A stretch of DNA of 51,063 nucleotides. Origin: Euryarchaeota archaeon UBA88 (GTDB taxonomy: Archaea; Thermoplasmatota; Poseidoniia; Poseidoniales; Poseidoniaceae). Below the pieces are notes generated by a model. That model saw only the letters and a program-made list of their open reading frames with translations. It was not told where the DNA came from and searched no databases. A program made the translations under genes and the position numbers. Where the stretch lies: positions 60,111 to 111,173 of the forward strand of contig DAME01000038.1 in the NCBI GenBank assembly GCA_002499545.1, given 5' to 3'. Shown here piece by piece: positions 44,408 to 51,063 of the stretch (its first letter is position 1; every line of letters begins with the position of its first letter).

Positions 44408-46702
44408 TTGAGGGAAGATGCGCGTCCAGATACTCCGCCGGACTTCAACAGTCTAAAAATCAAGAATCCAAAGAAGTTGGCTGCCGGCATTCCTGCTATC
44501 GTGTCATCTGTGAAGCACGGTTTGCAAAACATGGGGATGAGCCGAACTGTTCGTACGTTGAAGATGGTCAATCAACAGGAAGGTTTCGATTGCCCGGGTT
44601 GCGCTTGGCCAGACCCTTCACATCGTACAACATTCGAGTTTTGTGAAAACGGTGCCAAGGCCGTTGCAGACGAAGCAACAACCCGTCGAGTCACCCCTGA
44701 ATTTTTTGCCAAGCATTCGATTCAAGCGCTGGCAGAAAAAAGTGACCGATGGCTCAACAAACAAGGACGATTAACACACCCAATGATTCTTAAAAAGGGC
44801 GAGTCCCACTACCAACCGATTTCATGGGATGATGCACTAGGCTATATTGCTCAATCCATCCAGTCTTCAGACAATCCAGATAGGTCCGTTTTCTATACCT
44901 CAGGTCGAACCAGTAACGAGGCTGCATTTTTGTACCAAGCCATGGTCAGAAGTATCGGTACCAATAATCTACCCGATTGTTCAAACATGTGCCACGAATC
45001 AAGTGGGAAAGGCCTCGGGCCAACGATTGGTATCGGTAAGGGTACAGTCCATCTTGAAGATTTCAACCATGCTGATGTTATTTTGGTGATTGGGCAAAAC
45101 CCCGGTACGAACCATCCACGTATGCTCACAGCCCTTCGTGATGCGAAACATGCCGGCGCGCAGATTGTCCATATCAACCCACTTCCCGAAACTGGTCTTG
45201 AACGATTCAAGCACCCTCAAGACTATATGAAATTGAATCTGCAAACAACGAAAATCTCTGATATACACCTGAAGGTCAAGATTGGTGGTGATGCAGCACT
45301 GATGAAAGGACTCATCAAAGTACACTTGGAACATGGAGGCTTTGACAGCGAATTTATCCGCTCCAAAACCTCTGGTTACGACGCAATGGTTGAGCATACA
45401 CGGTCGTTTGACTGGAAAACGATCGTTTCGGATTCAGGAATATCGCGTGATGAAATCGAAGAGGTAGGTCGCCTGCTCTCGAAATCTACGGCCACCATTG
45501 CATGCTGGGCCATGGGCCTCACGCAGCAGCCTAACGGTGTTGCCGTGATTCAAGAAGTGGTCAACCTGTTGTTAATGGGTGGACATATCGGTCGAAAAGG
45601 AGCTGGTTTGTGCCCTGTTCGTGGCCATTCGAACGTTCAAGGGGACCGGACCGTCGGTATTTGGGAGGCCCCACCGAAATCATTTCTTGAGCGTATGGAA
45701 CAAGGACTCAGGACATCTCTTCCCCAGTCGCATGGCTACGATGTAGTCAATGCCATACGAGCAATGCGTGACGGTAAAGTTGACGTCTTTTTCTGCATGG
45801 GTGGAAACTTCATTTCAGCAACGCCAGATACACATGCAACAGCTGCAGCACTGAGAAAGGTCGACTTGACAGTTCAAGTATCAACCAAACTGAATCGCTC
45901 TCATCTCGTGACGGGACATGAAGCGTTGATTCTACCATGTTTGGGCCGAACAGAACTTGACGTCCAAGCGTCGGGCGAACAATTCGTAACCGTTGAAAAT
46001 TCAATGGGCGTTGTCCACAGATCACGCGGCTCTTTGAAACCCGCATCAGCCATGCTTCGCAGCGAACCATGGATTGTTTCGAATCTCTCACTGCATCTTT
46101 TTGATAGTAGTCCGGTCGATTGGCGGGAAATGACTTCCAATTATGATTCAATTCGTGATCTTATGGAACGCTGCCTTGATGGATTTGAAAACTACAATCT
46201 GCGTGTTCGAACTGAAAACGGTTTCTTGTTACCCAATTCTCCGCGAGATTCACGCTCGTTCGACACACCCTCTGGCAAGGCACATTTCACCTGCCATTCA
46301 CTTCCACAGAATCACATTGCTGCCGGTCATTTTGTCATGATGACCATTCGCTCTCATGACCAATATAACACCACCATTTATGACTTGCATGACCGATATC
46401 GTGGTATCAGCGGCAACCGTCGTGTGGTTCTCATCAATGCAAGCGATATGGTTGAGCGTGGATGGAAAAGTCGACAAATCGTAGATATTACGAGCCATTT
46501 CCATGGTCAAATACGACGTTCAAACTCATGGATGCTGGTCCCGTATGACATTCCGAAAGGGAACATTGCAACATATTTCCCCGAAGCAAATTCTCTGGTC
46601 CCGCTCGACTCAACTGCCGCACTATCCAACACCCCGACTTCCAAATTCATCGAAGTTTCACTTTCGGCGCATGCTTCGCCCGTACACGGTGAAGAAGAAT
46701 GA
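44408..46702 (+). CDS. Molybdopterin oxidoreductase of the FdhF/YdeP family
   Basis: A 764-residue formate-dehydrogenase-like enzyme. Three cysteines in DCPGCAWPD and EFCENGAK (Cys62, 65, 79) sit where iron-sulfur ligands occur; the likely Mo ligand is Cys195 in CSNMCHESSGKG; GQNPGTNHPRML, GHIGRKGAGLCPVRGHSNVQG and MGGNFISATPD are typical of the FdhF/YdeP subgroup. The reaction of that subgroup is not well established; formate oxidation is suggested by name and by FdhD next door. The start appears to be TTG at 44408, since conserved sequence precedes the first ATG at 44531; GGTGAG lies upstream. It overlaps the MFS gene by ATGA. Confidence 0.9.
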   Translation: MREDARPDTPPDFNSLKIKNPKKLAAGIPAIVSSVKHGLQNMGMSRTVRTLKMVNQQEGFDCPGCAWPDPSHRTTFEFCENGAKAVADEATTRRVTPEFFAKHSIQALAEKSDRWLNKQGRLTHPMILKKGESHYQPISWDDALGYIAQSIQSSDNPDRSVFYTSGRTSNEAAFLYQAMVRSIGTNNLPDCSNMCHESSGKGLGPTIGIGKGTVHLEDFNHADVILVIGQNPGTNHPRMLTALRDAKHAGAQIVHINPLPETGLERFKHPQDYMKLNLQTTKISDIHLKVKIGGDAALMKGLIKVHLEHGGFDSEFIRSKTSGYDAMVEHTRSFDWKTIVSDSGISRDEIEEVGRLLSKSTATIACWAMGLTQQPNGVAVIQEVVNLLLMGGHIGRKGAGLCPVRGHSNVQGDRTVGIWEAPPKSFLERMEQGLRTSLPQSHGYDVVNAIRAMRDGKVDVFFCMGGNFISATPDTHATAAALRKVDLTVQVSTKLNRSHLVTGHEALILPCLGRTELDVQASGEQFVTVENSMGVVHRSRGSLKPASAMLRSEPWIVSNLSLHLFDSSPVDWREMTSNYDSIRDLMERCLDGFENYNLRVRTENGFLLPNSPRDSRSFDTPSGKAHFTCHSLPQNHIAAGHFVMMTIRSHDQYNTTIYDLHDRYRGISGNRRVVLINASDMVERGWKSRQIVDITSHFHGQIRRSNSWMLVPYDIPKGNIATYFPEANSLVPLDSTAALSNTPTSKFIEVSLSAHASPVHGEEE

Positions 46703-47964
46703 GCCAAATTGGCTATGCGGAACTCATCCGCACGAATGCAGCCTTCCGTCGCCTATGGTCCGCTTCAGTCATCAGCATGCTTGGCGAATGGTTCAACACA
46801 ATTGCACTGTTCATGCTCATCTATCAATACACGGATTCGGAATTTCTTCTCGGCATACTCTTCACCATTCGAATGCTCTGTTTCGCAGTATTCCAGCCAT
46901 TCAGTGGTCTTCTTGCCGACAGGATCAACCGCAAACACATTCTTGTTTGGTCGAATTTTGCGCAAGTTATTCTCGCTCTGTCCTTCCTTGCAGTCAATGG
47001 ACCTGAAGACATTGTGTGGATGATTGGACTTTCAGGAATGATGATGTTGATTCACGGCTGCTATGTTACTGCAGAGAGAGCAGCACTACCGAATATAGTT
47101 CCAGAAGAACATCTTGCCACTGCCAATGCCCTCGACGCCGCATCTTGGTCAACTGCGCTCTGTTTAGGAGCGGTAATGGGTGGCGTAGTTGTTGAACTCT
47201 ATGGGACTGATGCTGCGTTTATTATTGATTCATTCACCTTTTTGGTGAGTGGTATCCTTCTCTTACCATTGGTGATCCCCCAAACTTTTGACGCCCAAAG
47301 TTCCGGTTCACTGCTGCGAACAGTTTTTTCAAACATCCGCGCTGGTGCCAAGCGTATTGTTCGCGAAGCACGACTCCTTCGAATTGTCTTTGCGAAGGCA
47401 TCATGGAACATTGCTGGTGGTGGACTCGCTGGTGTATTCCTTGTCCTTGCAGGTGCTAACATAGACGGCTTTGGCGTTGCAATTGGATTCGGTCTGTTTT
47501 TCTTCGCACGTGGTATTGGAACCGGAACTGGACCTATTCTGGCACGCAAATTCTTGACTGATGAGAATAAGTGGCCACGACTGGTTGGTATTTTGGTAGT
47601 CATATCAGGATTCTTTTACTTCTTTGTAGGATACACCCTTGGCATCAATATTTGGCTGACCTTTTGTTTGATTATTTGTGCACACTCGGCGAGTGGAGCG
47701 AACTGGGTCCTTTCTACGATATTGACTCAGAAATGGGTCGAAGATGAAGTTAGGGGTCGTGTCTTTTCTATGGATATGCTCATCATGTCACTTGCCTTTT
47801 CGGTTTCCAGTGCAGTTGCAGGTTACTTACTGGAGCATGAGTTCTTTACTCTGAAAGGTGGATTCCAAATATTCGCAGTTGTGATGATGGTGTCTGGATT
47901 CGTATTCACCTTGTGGTCACCTAAAGAAAACGATGTGTTTGACGATCATTCCTTATCGGTTTGA
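46699..47964 (+). CDS. MFS transporter
   Basis: A 421-residue major facilitator protein with about 12 membrane helices. The loop signature between helices 2 and 3 is seen as GLLADRINRKHIL. The opening FRRLWSASVISMLGEWFNTIA resembles the MFS_3 (enterobactin-exporter-like) group, which mostly exports small molecules. Its ATG overlaps the molybdoenzyme stop, and its TGA overlaps the urocanase frame, so it sits in the same operon as the histidine genes; histidine or an intermediate is a conceivable substrate but unsupported by motif. Confidence 0.9.
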   Translation: MSQIGYAELIRTNAAFRRLWSASVISMLGEWFNTIALFMLIYQYTDSEFLLGILFTIRMLCFAVFQPFSGLLADRINRKHILVWSNFAQVILALSFLAVNGPEDIVWMIGLSGMMMLIHGCYVTAERAALPNIVPEEHLATANALDAASWSTALCLGAVMGGVVVELYGTDAAFIIDSFTFLVSGILLLPLVIPQTFDAQSSGSLLRTVFSNIRAGAKRIVREARLLRIVFAKASWNIAGGGLAGVFLVLAGANIDGFGVAIGFGLFFFARGIGTGTGPILARKFLTDENKWPRLVGILVVISGFFYFFVGYTLGINIWLTFCLIICAHSASGANWVLSTILTQKWVEDEVRGRVFSMDMLIMSLAFSVSSAVAGYLLEHEFFTLKGGFQIFAVVMMVSGFVFTLWSPKENDVFDDHSLSV

Positions 47965-48011
47965 AAGCGCTCTATACGAATGCTCAAGGGTCACGGTTCT
48001 ATCGAAGGTTC

Positions 48012-50048
48012 ATGGGGGACCAGTGGGCTTCATTACGCAAGCATCTTGGTGAAGGTATTCCAAGAACGCTACCCGAGCATCCAGGGTACGATGATTCAGT
48101 GGACCACGCCCCATCACGTCGTCAAATTCTCACGGTAGCAGACAAGAAACTTGCGATTAAAAACGCACTTCGATATTTTCCAAAACACATGCATTCGATA
48201 CTGGGCCCAGAGTTTCTAATCGAACTCAATACGTTCGGCCGCATCATCATGAATCGATTTCGCCCAACAGAATATGAAATGAAAGCACATCCAATCGATG
48301 CATACAATACCCAGTCCAAGCAGGCTGCATCAATTATGCTGATGATTCAAAACAATCTCGACCCTGCAGTCGCCCAATTCCCTCATGAACTCATCACTTA
48401 TGGTGGAAATGGTTCAGTATTCCAAAATTGGGCACAGTACCGCCTCACCATGCAGTACTTGTCAACCATGACCGATGATCAAACACTTGTGATGTATTCC
48501 GGTCATCCAATGGGTCTGTTCCCTTCCAGTTCCTCCGCACCTCGAGTCATTGTAACCAATGGCATGATGATTCCGAATGCATCGACCACCCACAACTATG
48601 AACGCCTCAATGCCCTTGGGGTAACGCAATACGGTCAAATGACTGCAGGCTCTTACATGTACATCGGCCCACAAGGCATCGTTCATGGTACAACAATCAC
48701 GCTTCTGAACGCTGGCCGGGCCCATCTTGGGCTCACTGGCGACCAGGGGCTTGAAGGCGTCACTTTTGTGACATCAGGTCTTGGCGGGATGTCGGGTGCA
48801 CAAGCCAAAGCTGCGGTTATCGCTGGCGCATCATGCATCGTTGCAGAATCCAATTCACACGCAGCTTACAAGCGCCATGAGCAAGGTTGGCTCACTTCAA
48901 TCACTGAGGACGTTGACGATGCTATCGACCAAATGGTGAGTGCTGCGAACTCCAATACCCCGATTTCGATTGGTTATGTAGGCAACATTGTTCATTTGTG
49001 GGAGCGTCTTGCTCACCGTAACATCCAAGTAGATTTAGGAAGCGACCAGACTAGTCTGCATAATCCATGGCAAGGTGGATATTTCCCTATTGGTTTCACG
49101 TTCGAAGAATCAACACGTATGCTTTCTGAAGAGCCTGAACGCTTTGCTGATGAAGTCCGTTCAACTCTTCGACGTCACGCAGCGGCAATCAACACGCTTT
49201 CGAAGAAAGGCATGTATTTTTGGGATTACGGGAACGCATTTTTACTCGAAGCTAGTCGTGCAGGGGCTGATGTCCTCAATTCTGATGGGACCTTTAGATA
49301 TCCGAGTTATGTTGAAGATATCATGGGACCAATGTGTTTTGATTATGGATTTGGGCCCTATCGTTGGGTGTGCTGTTCAGGTGATTCGAGAGATTTGCAA
49401 ACAACCGATGACATTGCGTGTGAAGTCTTAGAGTCTATGATGAACGATGCACCAATCGAAATTCAACAGCAGATGTCCGATAACATACGTTGGATTCAGG
49501 GCGCCAGTTCCAATCAAATGGTTGTTGGAAGTCAAGCGCGCATTCTCTACGCTGATGATCAAGGCCGTCGCGCAATCGCCAGTGCAATGAATGAAGCAAT
49601 CGCAAGTGGCCGTCTCAAGGGCCCAATAGTACTCGGTCGAGACCATCATGATGTTTCCGGTACTGACAGCCCATACAGAGAAACGGCGAATATCAAAGAT
49701 GGCTCCATCCTCACCGCAGATATGGCGGTCCAGAATTTTGTCGGCGACGCATTTCGTGGTGCTACTTGGGTGAGCCTTCACAACGGTGGTGGCGTAGGCT
49801 GGGGCGAGGTAATGAACGGTGGATTCGGGATGCTTCTTGACGGTAGCAAGGAATGTGAATTGAAAATCCAGCGAATGCTCCATTGGGACGTCAATAACGG
49901 TGTTGCACGAAGAGCATGGGCGAGGAATAAAGGCGCTATGTTTGCTATTCAAAGAGCTATGAAAGACGAACCTCTTCTCAAGGTTACTCTGCCAAACTTG
50001 CTTGATGATTCACTTCTCGATGCTTTGTTCAAGGGGGTGGACCAATGA
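48012..50048 (+). CDS. hutU: Urocanate hydratase, long eukaryote-like form
   Basis: A 678-residue urocanase, close to the animal enzyme in length and longer than the 555-residue bacterial form. ITYGGNGSVFQNWAQY, LVMYSGHPMGLFPSS, GQMTAGSYMYIGPQGI, TSGLGGMSGAQAKAA (NAD-binding), WVCCSGD with the catalytic Cys, and RDHHDVSGTDSPYRET are all conserved. It adds water to urocanate to form imidazolone propionate, using NAD as electrophile. The frame opens at a TTG at 47961 overlapping the MFS stop; the ATG at 48012 gives an N-terminus like that of animal urocanase. It is coupled to HutH by ATGA. Confidence 0.96.
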   Translation: MGDQWASLRKHLGEGIPRTLPEHPGYDDSVDHAPSRRQILTVADKKLAIKNALRYFPKHMHSILGPEFLIELNTFGRIIMNRFRPTEYEMKAHPIDAYNTQSKQAASIMLMIQNNLDPAVAQFPHELITYGGNGSVFQNWAQYRLTMQYLSTMTDDQTLVMYSGHPMGLFPSSSSAPRVIVTNGMMIPNASTTHNYERLNALGVTQYGQMTAGSYMYIGPQGIVHGTTITLLNAGRAHLGLTGDQGLEGVTFVTSGLGGMSGAQAKAAVIAGASCIVAESNSHAAYKRHEQGWLTSITEDVDDAIDQMVSAANSNTPISIGYVGNIVHLWERLAHRNIQVDLGSDQTSLHNPWQGGYFPIGFTFEESTRMLSEEPERFADEVRSTLRRHAAAINTLSKKGMYFWDYGNAFLLEASRAGADVLNSDGTFRYPSYVEDIMGPMCFDYGFGPYRWVCCSGDSRDLQTTDDIACEVLESMMNDAPIEIQQQMSDNIRWIQGASSNQMVVGSQARILYADDQGRRAIASAMNEAIASGRLKGPIVLGRDHHDVSGTDSPYRETANIKDGSILTADMAVQNFVGDAFRGATWVSLHNGGGVGWGEVMNGGFGMLLDGSKECELKIQRMLHWDVNNGVARRAWARNKGAMFAIQRAMKDEPLLKVTLPNLLDDSLLDALFKGVDQ

Positions 50049-51063
50049 ACCTCATAACCCTTGATGGACACACACTCACCCCAGCAGAAGTCATGAGAAT
50101 CTCTACCGGTCACGCACAAGTTACAGTATCACCAGATGCCATGATTCGCGTTCACGCCTCAAGGGCCGTCGTTGAGCGTATTCTTTCCGAAGGTGAAACC
50201 GTATATGGGATTAATACTGGTTTTGGGGCTCTTGTCCACCAGCGTATTTCGCATGAAGATTTAGCAGCATTGCAAAACAACCTCGTTCGTTCTCACGCAA
50301 CAGCCATAGGCGAATACATGACAAAAGAATCAGTCCGTTCAATGATGGCTGTTCGCATCAATTCGCTTGCTAAAGGTAATTCAGGCGTTCATCCTGATGT
50401 ACTAGCCCAGCTGGTTTCGTTTCTCAATTTCGATATCGTGCCCGCCATACCCCGAATTGGAAGTTTGGGTGCAAGTGGAGATTTAGCACCTCTTTCACAC
50501 ATGGCGTTGGCGCTACTCGGCGAGGGTGAAGTGTTGTGCGATGATGGGGGCGTAGAACCTGCTATGAATCGTCTAATTCATCACGGATTAATTCGACTCG
50601 AATTACGAGCTAAAGACGGCTTATCTCTCATCAATGGGACGAGTCAAATGTGTAGTTTTCTCGTTAAAGCGGAACGAAATCTCGCCGATTTACTCGTTTT
50701 TGCTGACCTGATTCTCTGCACCTCGATTGAGTCTCGGAAAGCGAGTGTCAAACCTTCTGATGCTCGTGTCCACGATGCCCGTCCTCACCCTGGACAGCAA
50801 TTGGTTGCGAAGAGAATACGTACTATCTTGCAAGATTCACCAATCATGGACTCGCACAAAGATTGTGAACAAGTGCAGGATGCGTACTCCTTCCGCTGCG
50901 CACCCCAAGTTCACGGTGCAGTCTATGAGCGGCTGAGTGCACTTCAAAAAACACTCAATATCGAGTTAAACAGTGCAACTGATAACCCCCTCATATTCCC
51001 GTCTCCTGACAACCCTGGCAGTCACGAAGTCATCTCGCAAGGTAACTTCCACGGCGAAATACT
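50045..51063 (+). CDS. hutH: Histidine ammonia-lyase, C-terminus outside the window
   Basis: The first 339 codons of HutH. It begins NLITLDGHTLTPAEV, continues YGINTGFGALV near residue 57, and carries the MIO-forming Ala143-Ser144-Gly145 in GSLGASGDLAPLSH, then NGTSQM and SVKPSDARVHDARPHPGQQ. The enzyme removes ammonia from histidine to give urocanate, the first step of histidine breakdown. The ATG overlaps the HutU stop (ATGA), giving tight coupling. The frame is still open at the window edge; about a third of the protein is missing. Confidence 0.95.
   Translation, partial: MNLITLDGHTLTPAEVMRISTGHAQVTVSPDAMIRVHASRAVVERILSEGETVYGINTGFGALVHQRISHEDLAALQNNLVRSHATAIGEYMTKESVRSMMAVRINSLAKGNSGVHPDVLAQLVSFLNFDIVPAIPRIGSLGASGDLAPLSHMALALLGEGEVLCDDGGVEPAMNRLIHHGLIRLELRAKDGLSLINGTSQMCSFLVKAERNLADLLVFADLILCTSIESRKASVKPSDARVHDARPHPGQQLVAKRIRTILQDSPIMDSHKDCEQVQDAYSFRCAPQVHGAVYERLSALQKTLNIELNSATDNPLIFPSPDNPGSHEVISQGNFHGEI

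Noticed and set aside
1..51063. CRISPR arrays, insertion sequences, phage genes or defence systems
   Set aside because: No regularly spaced repeats, transposase, integrase or terminal inverted repeats were seen; nearly all sequence is explained by housekeeping and metabolic genes.

Overview
The window looks archaeal. I infer a planktonic euryarchaeon of the Thermoplasmatota, most likely Marine Group II (Poseidoniales). The evidence is archaeal-type informational genes (S12, S7, aEF-2, archaeal ProRS and MetRS, PriS small primase, PAN, MBF1, Tsr3, KptA), the archaeal isoprenoid route (UbiD-type decarboxylase, isopentenyl phosphate kinase, prenyl synthase), a transketolase split into two genes, GGTG/GGAGG ribosome binding sites and TATA-like promoters. 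Base composition is moderate. The lineage is an inference from gene content; no rRNA is present. I saw no tRNA, CRISPR array, insertion sequence or prophage. Coding density is very high: no gap exceeds about 205 bases, and many neighbours overlap by ATGA.

Layout. 1-2720 (minus): UbiD-family decarboxylase, TPR-like protein, Nudix hydrolase (cut by the window edge). 2875-6828 (plus): TATA box, S12, S7, EF-2, MOSC protein. 6811-9487 (minus): isopentenyl phosphate kinase, then a fusion of type I IPP isomerase with a GGPP-type prenyl synthase. 9590-12766: small zinc-ribbon protein, KptA (minus), thiolase and an unusual DUF35-like partner. 12833-15033 (plus): double zinc-ribbon protein and a MamK-like actin. 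15036-22572 (minus): ProRS, two small membrane proteins, transaldolase, MazG-like hydrolase, split transketolase, OPT transporter. 22673-27687 (plus): P-type cation ATPase, MqnE, MqnA. 27688-29883 (minus): beta-propeller membrane-anchored protein. 30005-35912 (plus): MqnD, a half-length deoxyhypusine-hydroxylase-like HEAT protein, small zinc protein, PriS, Pro-rich protein, RDD-like membrane protein, alpha/beta hydrolase. 35913-36995 (minus): CNNM/CBS transporter. 37178-39454 (plus): MetRS. 39451-42395 (minus): PAN, glutamate formiminotransferase, cyclodeaminase. 42511-51063 (plus): MBF1, Tsr3, FdhD, FdhF/YdeP-type molybdoenzyme, MFS transporter, urocanate hydratase, histidine ammonia-lyase (cut by the window edge).

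How it fits together. Three pathways are visible: (i) the last steps of the archaeal modified mevalonate pathway through to GGPP for ether lipids, with the early-step thiolase nearby; (ii) three of the futalosine menaquinone enzymes (MqnA, MqnE, MqnD); (iii) histidine degradation (HutH, HutU, formiminotransferase, cyclodeaminase; HutI not in the window), with the hut genes coupled to a formate-dehydrogenase-like enzyme and its maturase. The most unusual items are a MamK-type actin with no magnetosome genes around it, an archaeal protein equivalent to the N-terminal half of eukaryotic deoxyhypusine hydroxylase, the isomerase-prenyl synthase fusion, and an apparent internal translation start before the C-terminal domain of MetRS.
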